64,000 nucleotides of DNA, from the NCBI RefSeq assembly GCF_040907265.1, contig NZ_JBFOHP010000002.1, positions 3,062,501-3,126,500 on the forward strand, given 5' to 3'. A program made the position numbers and the translations under genes. The notes beneath the pieces were generated by a model. That model worked only from the letters and a program-made list of their open reading frames with translations, searched no databases and was not told the origin of the DNA. This document shows positions 34,363-43,601 of this stretch, in pieces. Source of the DNA: Streptomyces sclerotialus. GTDB lineage: Bacteria > Actinomycetota > Actinomycetes > Streptomycetales > Streptomycetaceae. Position 1 is the stretch's first letter. The number at the start of each line of letters is the position of its first letter.

Positions 34363-35369
34363 CGAGGGCGGGGGCGCTCATGCGCGCGCGAATGGCGGAT
34401 CTCCGGTCGGCGCTGGCTCCGGTGGCCGCCGGCATGGGCGTGATGGCGGCGGCCGCCGCGGTGCTGGTGCCGGTGCTCAGCGGCGGGCCCGCCGTGCCGT
34501 CCGCGCCGCACGTGCCGGCGCCGCCCCGTACCGCGGCGGCCGAGCCCGCCGCCACGGGCTGCACGAAGGAGAACGAGGCGGAGAGCCTGCGCCCCTCCTC
34601 GAAGGACGGCGACGCGGTGAAGCGGATCAAGAAGGCGGGCGTCCTGGTCGTCGGCGTCGACCAGAACAGCTACCGCTGGGGCTACCGCGACCGGGACAAC
34701 CCCAGGAACCTCGTCGGCTTCGACATCGACCTGGTGAAGGCCATCGCCGAGGACATCCTCGGGCCGGACCCGCACATCGTGTACCGCGCCATCCCCACCA
34801 ACCAGCGCATCGCTGCCGTACGGCAGCGCAAGGTGGACATGGTCGTCCGCACCATGACGATCAACTGCGAGCGCAAGCGGCAGGTCGCCTTCTCCACCGC
34901 CTACTTCACGGCGGGCCAGCAGGTGCTCGCGCCCAAGAGGTCGTCGATCGACGCGTTCGACGACTCGCTGCGGGGAAAGAAGATCTGCACGGCGAAGGGA
35001 TCAACGGGCGAGCAGGAACTGGACGGTGAGGACCACGGCGCGACGGTCATGACCGTGCCGAACCAGCTCGACTGCCTGGTACGGCTCCAGCTGGGCGAGG
35101 CCGACGCCGTCGTGACGGACAGCGCGCTGGCCGCCGGGCAGGCCGCGCAGGACCCGACCGTCGAGCTCAAGGGCGAGCCGTTCAGCACCGACCTGTACGG
35201 CGTGGCGATGAACAAGGAGGACGAGGACCTGGTGCGGCGGGTGAACAAGGTGCTGGAGGAGTACCGCGAAGGCGGCGCCGACAGCCCCTGGACGACCGCG
35301 TACAAGAAGTGGCTCAAGGCCGACCTGCCGGGCGTCCCCGGCCCGCCGACCCCGCAGTACAGCGACTGA
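34359..35369 (+). CDS. glnH: GlnH-like glutamate/aspartate-binding protein
   Basis: This is a 336-residue extracytoplasmic solute-binding protein of family 3. GTG 34359 overlaps the glnX stop; an internal ATG at 34380 is possible. An N-terminal hydrophobic segment (about residues 20-42) is followed by a Pro-rich linker and a Cys after about 65 residues (ATGCTKEN). It is either a membrane-tethered protein or an atypical lipoprotein. The binding domain shows GVLVVGVDQNSYRWGYRD, LVGFDIDLVKAIAEDILG and VRTMTINCERKRQVAFSTAY. No permease or ATPase genes adjoin, so sensing rather than uptake is likely, as in the GlnH-GlnX-PknG pathway that senses aspartate and glutamate. Confidence 0.82.
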   Translation: MTRAGALMRARMADLRSALAPVAAGMGVMAAAAAVLVPVLSGGPAVPSAPHVPAPPRTAAAEPAATGCTKENEAESLRPSSKDGDAVKRIKKAGVLVVGVDQNSYRWGYRDRDNPRNLVGFDIDLVKAIAEDILGPDPHIVYRAIPTNQRIAAVRQRKVDMVVRTMTINCERKRQVAFSTAYFTAGQQVLAPKRSSIDAFDDSLRGKKICTAKGSTGEQELDGEDHGATVMTVPNQLDCLVRLQLGEADAVVTDSALAAGQAAQDPTVELKGEPFSTDLYGVAMNKEDEDLVRRVNKVLEEYREGGADSPWTTAYKKWLKADLPGVPGPPTPQYSD

Positions 35370-35436
35370 CCGGCCCGGCCGGGCGCCCGCTCCCGGCCGT
35401 CCGCAGCGCACCGCACGCACTCTGGAGAGGTGATCG

Positions 35437-36720
35437 ATGGGGGTCCCAGGGCCCGCCCCGGCCATGAGCCGCGACGAGGTGGACCGCGCCCTCGGCAGGC
35501 TCGGCGCCGAGCACGAAGCGATCGAGAGCTCGCTGCTCGCGCTGCAGGACCACGCGGGCCGCCGCCTCCTGGAGGGCGCCGAACTGACCGGCGTCACCAA
35601 GGACCGCTGGGCGACGGCCGAGCGGCAGATCACCGTGCTGTGGGCGCACTTCGAGGCGTACACCGCCGCGCTGGAAGCCGCCCGCGAGCTGCGCGCCCGC
35701 CGCCGCTGGCTGTCCCCCGACGACCTGACCACCCTCACCGAGATGCTGCGCGGCGCCGGTGTCACCGTCTCCGGCGGCTCGGCCGCCGGCACCCCCGGCA
35801 GACTCAGCGAACGGCTCAGCCTCGAAGCGCTGGTCGACCGGATGAACGGGCTGTACGCCCGCGCCCTGGACGTCATCGTCAGCGCGGACTCCGTATGGAC
35901 CGCACTGCCCGCCCGCATCGACCTGCTCGCCGCCGAACTGCGGCGCACCCGCTCCCTCGCGCACTCCGTCGGCGTACGCCCCGGCGAGCACCCCTCCGGC
36001 GACGACCTGGAGGACATCACCGACGAACTCGGCCGGCTGCGCGCCGAGGTGCTCACCGACCCGCTCGCCTTCTGGGTGCCCGCCACCGACGCCAGCGCCG
36101 CGCCCGGCGGCGGGCATCCCGACACCGGCCGGTACGACCGCGCGGCACGCGCCCTGGAGGACGTACGGCGCGAGATAGAGGCGGTCCTCGCCGTGCGGCA
36201 GGACGCCGAACGGCGGCTGATGCAGGTGCGCGACCTGCTCTCGCGCGCCGACCGTACGCTCACCGAGGCGCGGCAGGCGCGCGGCGAGGTGCTGGCGAAG
36301 ATCGCCGCGTCCGAGGTGCCGGCCGTCTCCGGCCCGTCGGCCGCGCTGCACGAACAGCTCGCCACCGCCGCCGAGTACCGCAGACGCGCCCAGTGGCACC
36401 TGCTGTCACCGCTCCTGGAGAGCCTGGAGGAGCGCGCCGAGGAGGAGCTGCTGCGCGCCCGCGAGTCGCTGACCGCGGTGACCGCGCCGCTGGCGGTCCG
36501 CGCCGAACTGCGCGGCCGGCTCGACGCGTACAAGGCGAAGGTGGCACGGCACGGCCTGGCCGAGGACCTGCTGCTGATCGAGCGGTACGACATCGCCCGC
36601 CGGATGCTGTGGAGCGCGCCCTGCGACCTGCGCGCCGCCGAACAGGCCGTACTGCGCTACCAGCAGGCGGCGGCCGAGGCGCTGGCAGCCGGCCGGACGG
36701 ACCGCGAGGGGGAGTCATGA
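35437..36720 (+). CDS. Coiled-coil protein of the pknG operon, function unknown
   Basis: This is a 427-residue soluble protein with ATG 35437 after GAGAGGTGAT. It is almost wholly alpha-helical with heptad-like stretches (residues 10-90, 150-210, 235-300 and 310-400). It has many Arg/Glu pairs and no Cys cluster, Walker motif or membrane helix. Its TGA overlaps the ATG of pknG, indicating 1:1 production. I recognise no domain. A scaffold or adaptor linking PknG to the membrane sensor is a reasonable guess and no more. It has no obvious counterpart in the three-gene mycobacterial cluster. Confidence 0.7.
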   Translation: MGVPGPAPAMSRDEVDRALGRLGAEHEAIESSLLALQDHAGRRLLEGAELTGVTKDRWATAERQITVLWAHFEAYTAALEAARELRARRRWLSPDDLTTLTEMLRGAGVTVSGGSAAGTPGRLSERLSLEALVDRMNGLYARALDVIVSADSVWTALPARIDLLAAELRRTRSLAHSVGVRPGEHPSGDDLEDITDELGRLRAEVLTDPLAFWVPATDASAAPGGGHPDTGRYDRAARALEDVRREIEAVLAVRQDAERRLMQVRDLLSRADRTLTEARQARGEVLAKIAASEVPAVSGPSAALHEQLATAAEYRRRAQWHLLSPLLESLEERAEEELLRARESLTAVTAPLAVRAELRGRLDAYKAKVARHGLAEDLLLIERYDIARRMLWSAPCDLRAAEQAVLRYQQAAAEALAAGRTDREGES

Positions 36721-39362
36721 CCAGCGAGAACGCCGCGTGCCAGCGGCCGGAGTGCGGCGGCTGTTACGAGGACGTCGGCGAGGGCGAACTGTACTGCGAC
36801 ACCTGCGGCATGGCGCCGGTCGTCTCGCCGACCGGCATGGTGTCCTCGCCGCCCACCGGCGTCGCGGGCGCCGCCCGCTCCTCGGCCGGCTCCGGCTCCG
36901 CGCAGAACTCCGGCAGCGCCTCCACGTCGTCCTCCTCGCGCTCCTCCGGCTCCCGGCGTTCGGTCTCCGGGCGCCTCTCGCGCTCGCTGTCCGGGCCGTC
37001 GACGCAGCTGGTGTCCGTGCGCAGCGGAAGCTCGGGGCAGGGCTCCGCCTCCGGCTCCGGCGCGGGGCGCGGGCGGCTGGGCGCGGGGCTGGTGGCGGTG
37101 CCGGACGTACCGCGCCCCGACCCGCGCACGGTGGTGCTGGAGAACCCCGAGGTCCCCGAGCGCAAGCGGTTCTGCAGCCGCAGCGACTGCGGGGCGCCGG
37201 TGGGCCGGGCCCGCAGCGGGCGGCCCGGCCGTACGGAAGGGTTCTGCACCAAGTGCGGCCACCCCTACAGCTTCGTGCCGAAGCTGCGGGCCGGTGACGT
37301 GGTGCACGGCCAGTACGAGGTCGCCGGCTGCCTCGCGCACGGCGGGCTGGGCTGGATCTACCTGGCGGTGGACCGCGCCGTCTCCGACCGGTGGGTGGTG
37401 CTCAAGGGCCTGCTGGACACCGGCGACGAGGAGGCGCTCGCCGTCGCGGTGTCCGAGCGCCGTTTCCTCGCCGAGATCGAGCACTCCAACATCGTCCGCA
37501 TCTACAACTTCGTCGAGCACCTCGACCCGACGACCGGCAGCCTCGACGGCTACATCGTCATGGAGTACGTCGGCGGCAAGTCCCTCAAGGAGATCGCCAA
37601 CGAGCGGCGCACTCCCCAGGGCCGGCGCGACCCGCTCCCGGTCGAGCAGGCCTGCGCGTACGGCATCGAGGCACTGGAGGCCCTGGGCCACCTGCACAGC
37701 CGCAACCTGCTCTACTGCGACTTCAAGGTCGACAACGCCATCCAGCAGAACGACCAGCTCAAGCTGATCGACATGGGCGCGGTCCGGCGGATGGACGACC
37801 ACGAGAGCGCGATCTACGGCACGGTCGGCTACCAGGCGCCCGAGGTCGCCGAGGTCGGCCCGTCCGTCGCCTCCGACCTCTACACCGTCGCGCGCACCCT
37901 CGCCGTCCTCACCTTCGACTTCCAGGGCTACACGAACGTTTTCGCGGACTCGCTGCCGGACCCGGAGCACATCGAGGTCTTCCGCCGGTACGAGTCCTTC
38001 TACCGGCTGCTCGTCCGGGCCACCGACCCCGACCCGGCGCGCCGGTTCGCCTCCGCCGAGGAGATGGCCGAGCAGCTGACCGGCGTACTGCGCGAGGTCG
38101 TGGCGCTGCAGACCGGTGAGCAGCGGCCCGCGCTGTCCCAGCTGTTCGGGCCCGAACTGCGGGTGGTCGACACCGAGCTGATGCCGGCGGTGGCCGGGGA
38201 CACCTCGCTGCTGGGCGGGCGTACCCTCCCGTTCCGCCGCCGCGGCCGGCGGAAGCAGCCGGCCGCGGCCCTGCCGGGCCGGGGTCCGACGGCGGGGCTC
38301 GTGGGCGCCGCACCGGACACGCCGTCGATCCCGGCGCAGATGTCGTACGAGATCTCCCCGCTGCCCGGATACGGGAGCCCGCCTCCCGTGCTGCGCCCCC
38401 TGGACACGGCGGCCACCGTGCTCGCCCTCCCCGCGCCGCGGGTGGACCCCGGCGACCCGAACGCCGGCTTCCTGGCCGGCCTGCTGGCAGCGGCCCCCGC
38501 CGAACTGGTCGCCGCGCTCCGCTCCGCGCCCGCCGACTCCCTGGAGGTCCGGCTGCGCGACCTGCGGGCGCGGCTGGAGATGGGCGACGGGCCCGAGGCC
38601 CGGCGGGTGCTGCGGGAGATCGAGACGGACCCGCTGGCCGACTGGGCGTCGGACTGGCGGGTGGTCTGGAACCGCGGCCTGGTGGCCCTCGCGGAGGGGG
38701 ACAAGGAGACCGCGGCGCTGTCCTTCGACGCGGTGTACGACGCGTTCCCGGGCGAGCCCGCGCCCAAGCTCGCGCTGGGCGTCTGCGCCGAGGTGCTGGG
38801 CCAGCTGGACAACGCAGCGGAGTACTACGGCCTGGTGTGGTCGACCGACCACAGCTATGTGAGCGCGGCGTTCGGGCTGGCCCGGGTGCGGCTCGCGGCC
38901 GGTGACCGGGCGGGCGCCGTGCGGGCGCTGGAGGCCGTGCCGGAGTCCTCGATCCACTTCACCGCGGCCCGTATCGCCGCGGTACGGGCCCGGCTCCGGC
39001 AGCGCCCGGCCGGCGAACCGCTGCTGGCCGACCTCCAGGCCGCGGCCCGGCAGATCGAGCGGCTCGCGGACTTCGGCCTGGACGCGCAGCGCCGCGAGAC
39101 GCTGACGACGGAAGTACTGGGCTGCGCCCTGGACTGGGTACTGTCCGGGCGCGCCGGGGAACCCGCGCCGGACGGACCGGGCACGAAGGGGCAGCCGGCC
39201 GACGGCCGCCCCGCACTGCTCGGCTGCGCGCTGGACGAGCGCGGGCTGCGCTTCGGCCTGGAGCGGTCCTGCCGACTGCTCGCCAGGCTGGCCCAGCGCG
39301 GTGATGAGAGGATCGAACTGGTGGAGCGGGCCAACCGCTTCCGCCCCAGGACGTGGGTGTGA
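36717..39362 (+). CDS. pknG: Serine/threonine protein kinase PknG
   Basis: This is an 881-residue soluble kinase. It has an N-terminal Cys motif (GELYCDTCG), a Ser/Gly-rich linker (about 45-130), a rubredoxin-like zinc site (CSRSDCG and FCTKCGHPY, about 155-190), the kinase domain (about 195-470) and a TPR region (about 620-800). Catalytic residues are present: Lys in RWVVLKGLL, Asp in LLYCDFKVDN (CDF replaces HRD, as PknG has YND) and Asp in IDMGAVRR. Mycobacterial PknG phosphorylates the FHA protein GarA to control glutamate metabolism. Here a PP2C, a VWA and an FHA protein follow in the same operon. The second N-terminal zinc motif is an addition to the usual PknG layout. Confidence 0.93.
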   Translation: MTSENAACQRPECGGCYEDVGEGELYCDTCGMAPVVSPTGMVSSPPTGVAGAARSSAGSGSAQNSGSASTSSSSRSSGSRRSVSGRLSRSLSGPSTQLVSVRSGSSGQGSASGSGAGRGRLGAGLVAVPDVPRPDPRTVVLENPEVPERKRFCSRSDCGAPVGRARSGRPGRTEGFCTKCGHPYSFVPKLRAGDVVHGQYEVAGCLAHGGLGWIYLAVDRAVSDRWVVLKGLLDTGDEEALAVAVSERRFLAEIEHSNIVRIYNFVEHLDPTTGSLDGYIVMEYVGGKSLKEIANERRTPQGRRDPLPVEQACAYGIEALEALGHLHSRNLLYCDFKVDNAIQQNDQLKLIDMGAVRRMDDHESAIYGTVGYQAPEVAEVGPSVASDLYTVARTLAVLTFDFQGYTNVFADSLPDPEHIEVFRRYESFYRLLVRATDPDPARRFASAEEMAEQLTGVLREVVALQTGEQRPALSQLFGPELRVVDTELMPAVAGDTSLLGGRTLPFRRRGRRKQPAAALPGRGPTAGLVGAAPDTPSIPAQMSYEISPLPGYGSPPPVLRPLDTAATVLALPAPRVDPGDPNAGFLAGLLAAAPAELVAALRSAPADSLEVRLRDLRARLEMGDGPEARRVLREIETDPLADWASDWRVVWNRGLVALAEGDKETAALSFDAVYDAFPGEPAPKLALGVCAEVLGQLDNAAEYYGLVWSTDHSYVSAAFGLARVRLAAGDRAGAVRALEAVPESSIHFTAARIAAVRARLRQRPAGEPLLADLQAAARQIERLADFGLDAQRRETLTTEVLGCALDWVLSGRAGEPAPDGPGTKGQPADGRPALLGCALDERGLRFGLERSCRLLARLAQRGDERIELVERANRFRPRTWV

Positions 39363-39363
39363 G

Positions 39364-40602
39364 ATGGCAGTGACAGGTCCTACCCGGTGCCCGGGCTGCG
39401 CCGAGCCGCTGGAGCCGGGGGACAACTTCTGCGGCGTGTGCGGAGCCGACCTCTCCGCCGCGGCGGGTGAGAACGCCGCGGCCGGGGAACACCCGACGCT
39501 CGCGCTCTCCCCTCAGAGCTCTCAGGGCTCTCAGGGCAGGGCGCCCGCGGGCCCCGAAGCGGCGTACCGGGCGGCGCCGCCGCCCGCGCCGGAGACCCGG
39601 CTGCCGGGCGCGGGCCCGGCACCGGCGGTGCCCGCCCCGGCCGGTACCGCGGCGCCCGCCGACCCCCGTGCGACCTTCGCCGCCCGGACCTGCGTGGCCT
39701 GCCGCACCGGCACCGTCGACGAGGACGGCTACTGCGCGCACTGCGGCCACGCCCAGCCCCGCGAGCGCGACCACTTCGAACGGGAGCTGGAGCGGGTCGC
39801 GGCGGTCAGCGACCGCGGCCACCGCCACCACCGCAACGAGGACTTCTTCGCCGTCGCCGGCACCGCGCTGCCCGACGGCTCCCCGGCCGTGGTCGCGGTG
39901 GTCTGTGACGGCGTCTCCTCCGCGACCCGGCCCGACGAGGCGTCGCAGGCCGCGGCCGAGACGGCGGCCGAGTCGCTGCTGGCGGCACTGCCCCGGGAAG
40001 CACATCCCCAGCAGGCCATGCACGACGCGATCCTGGCCGCCGCCAAGTCCGTCGACGCCCTCGCGGCCGCGCCCGACCAGCCGCAGCAGCACGACCCGTA
40101 CCGCCGGCAGAACGCCCCGGCCTGCACGCTCGTCGCGGCCGTCGCGGCGGGCGGGGTGCTGACCGTCGGCTGGGTCGGTGACAGCCGCGCGTACTGGATC
40201 CCCGACGACCGCACGGCGCCCGGCGCCCGGCTCACCGAGGACGACTCCTGGGCCGCGCAGATGGTGGCGAACAACCTGATGACGGAGGCGGAGGCGTACG
40301 CCGACGAACGGGCGCACGCCATCACCGGCTGGCTGGGCGCCGACGCGTACGAACTCCAGCCGCACACCGCCGCTTTCCGGCCGGACCACCCGGGTGTCGT
40401 CGTGGTCTGCACCGACGGCCTGTGGAACTACTCCGAGGCCGCGGCGGAGCTGGCGGCCGTGCTGCCCCCCGACGCGGGTGAACGCCCGCTGCACGGCGCC
40501 CGAACACTGGTGCGCCACGCTCTGGACAGCGGGGGCCACGACAACGTAACAGTGGCCGTGGTGCCGTTCCCGGTCCCCGCCACCGGGGCAGGATCGGCCT
40601 GA
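39364..40602 (+). CDS. PP2C-type phosphatase with two zinc ribbons
   Basis: This is a 412-residue protein. ATG 39364 begins one base after the pknG stop. Two zinc ribbons (CPGCAEPLEPGDNFCGVCG at 10-28; CVACRTGTVDEDGYCAHCGH at about 122-141) flank a Pro/Ala-rich linker. The PP2C domain (about 155-400) has metal-binding Asp/Glu in HHRNEDFF, VCDGVSSATR, VGWVGDSRAYW, VCTDGLWNY and GGHDNVTVAVV. It should remove phosphate from Ser/Thr, most simply from PknG substrates or PknG itself. The paired ribbons match those in PknG and the FHA protein, suggesting a shared assembly. Confidence 0.92.
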   Translation: MAVTGPTRCPGCAEPLEPGDNFCGVCGADLSAAAGENAAAGEHPTLALSPQSSQGSQGRAPAGPEAAYRAAPPPAPETRLPGAGPAPAVPAPAGTAAPADPRATFAARTCVACRTGTVDEDGYCAHCGHAQPRERDHFERELERVAAVSDRGHRHHRNEDFFAVAGTALPDGSPAVVAVVCDGVSSATRPDEASQAAAETAAESLLAALPREAHPQQAMHDAILAAAKSVDALAAAPDQPQQHDPYRRQNAPACTLVAAVAAGGVLTVGWVGDSRAYWIPDDRTAPGARLTEDDSWAAQMVANNLMTEAEAYADERAHAITGWLGADAYELQPHTAAFRPDHPGVVVVCTDGLWNYSEAAAELAAVLPPDAGERPLHGARTLVRHALDSGGHDNVTVAVVPFPVPATGAGSA

Positions 40603-40742
40603 GTCACCACGGCAACGCCGCAGCACAGTAGAGCGCAGTGAACGGTCCGGCACCGGGGGAGGTGCCGACGGGGGGACGGCCTGGGGTACTTCCGCCCGCC
40701 CGCACGCCGACGAGCACGACGGAGCGTCAAGGAGCGGAACGG

Positions 40743-42104
40743 ATGGCCAACTTCTCGAAGTCCACGGTGCCGCAGTTCTCCGTGGAGGTGTACCAGAACG
40801 AGTACCTCCCCGAGGGCGGCCGCGAGGTGAACGCCATCGTCACCGTCACCGCCACCGGCGGCGGTACCTCGGGGGGCCGGCCGCTCGCCGACGCGACGGG
40901 GCAGCCGTCCGTCCCGGCGCAGGGCCGGGCCCCGGACGCCGCCGTCGTCATCATGGTCGACTGCTCCGGCTCGATGGAGTACCCGCCGACCAAGATGCGC
41001 AACGCCCGCGAGGCGACCGCCGCGGCGATCGACACGCTGCGCGACGGGGTGGCGTTCGCGGTGGTCGCCGGCACCCACCAGGCCGCCGAGGTGTACCCGG
41101 GCGGCGGCCGCCTCGCGCAGGCCTCGCCCGCCACCCGCGGCCAGGCCAAAGAGGCGCTGCGGCGGCTGCGGGCGGGCGGCGGCACCGCCATCGGCACCTG
41201 GCTGCGGCTGGCCGGGCGGCTGCTGGACTCCACCGAAGCGGCCATCCGGCACGGCATCCTGCTCACCGACGGCCGCAACGAACACGAGTCGCCCGAGGAC
41301 CTGCGGGCCACGCTGGACGCCTGCGCCGGCCGGTTCACCTGCGACGCGCGCGGGGTGGGCACGGACTGGAAGGTCGCCGAGGTCACCGGCATCTCCTCGG
41401 CCCTGCTGGGCAGCGCCGACATCGTCGCCGACCCGGCCGGGCTCGCGGCGGACTTCACGCGGATGATGGAGACCGCGATGGGCAAGGAGGTCGCGGACGT
41501 CGGCCTGCGGGTGTGGACGCCGCAGGGCGCCGAGATCCAGTACGTGAAGCAGGTCGCGCCGACGGTCGAGGACCTGACCGGGCGGCGCACCGACGCCGGG
41601 CCGCGGGCCGGCGTCTACCCGACCGGCTCGTGGGGTGACGAGTCCCGCGACTACCACGTGTGCGTACGGGTACCGGACGCCGGCGTCGGCCGGGAGATGC
41701 TGGCCGCGCGGGTGGCACTGGTGCTCCCTGTGCCCGGCGGCGAGGCGCAGCGGACGCTGGCGCAGGGCCTGGTACGGGCGGTGTGGACGACCGACATGGC
41801 CGTATCGACGCAGATCAACCCGCAGGTGGCGCACTACACGGGGCAGGCGGAACTGGCCCGTGTCATCCAGCAGGGGCTCGATGCGCGTAAGTCCGGAGAT
41901 ATGGACGGAGCGACCGCCCGGCTCGGCCGCGCCGTACAGCTGGCGAGCGCTTCGGGGAACGAGGACACTGCGAAACTGCTTGCGAAGGTGGTGGACGTCG
42001 TGGACGCCGCGACCGGTACTGTGCGGCTGAAGGCGAAGGTTGCGGAAGCGGACGAGATGACACTCGAAACACGCTCCACCAAGACAGTTCGCGTCAAAAA
42101 GTGA
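40743..42104 (+). CDS. VWA-domain protein (TerY-like)
   Basis: This is a 453-residue protein. ATG 40743 has AAGGAG eight bases upstream. The von Willebrand A domain (about 60-250) has an intact metal-ion-dependent adhesion site: DCSGSMEY, Thr in GGGTAIGTW and Asp in LLTDGRNEH. A C-terminal beta-rich part and a helical tail (RVIQQGLDARKSGDMDGATA) follow. There is no signal peptide, so it is cytoplasmic. A kinase, PP2C phosphatase and VWA protein encoded together resemble the TerY-phosphorylation triad described computationally in stress-response loci, although no other ter gene is here. Confidence 0.88.
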   Translation: MANFSKSTVPQFSVEVYQNEYLPEGGREVNAIVTVTATGGGTSGGRPLADATGQPSVPAQGRAPDAAVVIMVDCSGSMEYPPTKMRNAREATAAAIDTLRDGVAFAVVAGTHQAAEVYPGGGRLAQASPATRGQAKEALRRLRAGGGTAIGTWLRLAGRLLDSTEAAIRHGILLTDGRNEHESPEDLRATLDACAGRFTCDARGVGTDWKVAEVTGISSALLGSADIVADPAGLAADFTRMMETAMGKEVADVGLRVWTPQGAEIQYVKQVAPTVEDLTGRRTDAGPRAGVYPTGSWGDESRDYHVCVRVPDAGVGREMLAARVALVLPVPGGEAQRTLAQGLVRAVWTTDMAVSTQINPQVAHYTGQAELARVIQQGLDARKSGDMDGATARLGRAVQLASASGNEDTAKLLAKVVDVVDAATGTVRLKAKVAEADEMTLETRSTKTVRVKK

Positions 42105-42166
42105 CAAACGAGTGACAAGTTAGACGTAACGCCGTCGGAAGACGGTACGGAGGGGGACATACCGAC

Positions 42167-43551
42167 ATGCCGACCTGCCCGAACGGCCACCAGTCAGTGG
42201 CCGAAGACTGGTGCGAGGTGTGCGGCCACCGCATGGCGGGCACTGTCGCGCAAGCCACTCCCCCGCCCCCCGGCTTCCCCGGCGCCCCGGCACCCCAGCA
42301 GGGCAGCTACGGCTACCCGCCGCCCCCCGCCCCCCGCCCGGCGCGGGCCAGGCCCCCGGGCCCGGCACCGGCCAGGCCGAGCTGTGCCCGCAGTGCGGTA
42401 CGCCGCGTGAGGCCATGGCGCCGTTCTGCGAGGAGTGCCGGTACAACTTCCTGACGCACTCCCCGACCTCCGCCTCGTACCCGGCGCCGCCGCAGCAGCA
42501 GTCCGCGCCGCCGCCCGGCTTCCCGGCCCAGCCCGGCCCGCCGGACCAGTACGAGTACCAGGGTTCGCGCCCCTCGCAGATGAACCGGCCCGCCGAGCCG
42601 CTGGGCCCCGGACAGCAGCCGGGCCCCGCCGGCCCGCCCTTCGGCGAGCCCGGCCCGCCGCCCCCGCCGTACGGTGACGCGGGATCGACGCCTCCGCCGC
42701 AGCCGCAGGCCCCGCAGGCCCCGTCCCCGTCCCAGGGCGGCGACGACTGGCTGCTGCCGCCGCCCGGCGGCCCCCAGCCTCCCGGCGCCCCGCAGGGCGC
42801 GGCCCCGCAGGCACCCCCGGCGCCGCCCGGCCGGCCCGGTCCGTACGGGCAGCCCGGTCCGCACGGTCCTGGTTCTCCGGGGCCCGGCGCGCCGGGTGCC
42901 GGTCCGCAGGGGTTCGAGCAGCCCGGCCCGCCGCCCCCGCCGTACGAGCAGTCCGCGCCCCCGGCGCCGCCCGGCCCGTACGACTCCCAGGGCGCCCCGT
43001 GGGGGCAGCAGCCGCCGCCGCAGCAGCCGTTCCCGCAGCAGCAGCCGCCGCCCCCGCCGCAGCAGTACGACCAGCACGCCCCGCAAGGCGGCACCGGTGA
43101 GCAGCCGTGGTCCGCGGGCGGCGCTCCCGGCCAGGCGGCGACCGGCGCCGGCTGGGTCGCGGTGATCGCGCCGGACCGTGAGTACTTCATGGCGATGATG
43201 GGCCGCAGCGGCCCGGAGGCCGCCGGGCTGAACCTGCCCGCCTACTCCCCCGAGCAGCAGCTGCCGCTCTCCGGCCGGCAGGTCACCATCGGCCGCCGCC
43301 GGCACAGCACGGGCGAGTCGCCGGACATCGACCTGGCACGCCCGCCGGAGGACCCGGGCGTCTCGCACCAGCACGCCATGCTGGTGCAGCAGCCGGACGG
43401 CGGCTGGGCCGTCGTGGACCAGAACTCCACCAACGGCACGACCGTCAACGGCGGCGAGGAGCCGATCCAGCCGTACGTCCCCGTCCCGCTCCGGGAGGGC
43501 GACCGGGTGCACGTCGGCGCCTGGACGACCATCACGGTCCGCCGGGGCTGA
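42167..43551 (+). pseudogene. FHA-domain protein with zinc ribbons, one-base frameshift
   Basis: The corrected product would be about 461 residues. It has an N-terminal zinc motif (CPNGHQSVAEDWCEVCGH), a second ribbon (CPQCGTPREAMAPFCEEC), a long Pro/Gly/Gln-rich linker (about 100-320) and a C-terminal FHA domain. The FHA motifs are QVTIGRRRHSTGE, VSHQHAMLV and NSTNGTTVN, the phosphothreonine-binding set. The frame breaks in a C-rich run near 42321-42340; seven C instead of six after the first GCC would rejoin it. ATG 42167 lies 62 bases after the VWA gene. Unlike GarA there is no visible N-terminal ETTS-type phosphorylation site. A homopolymer sequencing error is a strong possibility. Confidence 0.85.
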
Positions 43552-43559
43552 ACGTCACC

Positions 43560-43601
43560 GGCCGCTGCCGGGCCGGGCTCAGCCCCGGCTCGGCAGCGGC
43601 C
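43560..43601. terminator. Nested hairpin at the end of the signalling operon
   Basis: GGCCGCTGCCG pairs with CGGCAGCGGCC (outer stem) around an inner GGGC/GCCC stem. It lies nine bases after the FHA stop and covers the last codons of the convergent methyltransferase gene. It is likely a bidirectional terminator. Confidence 0.6.
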
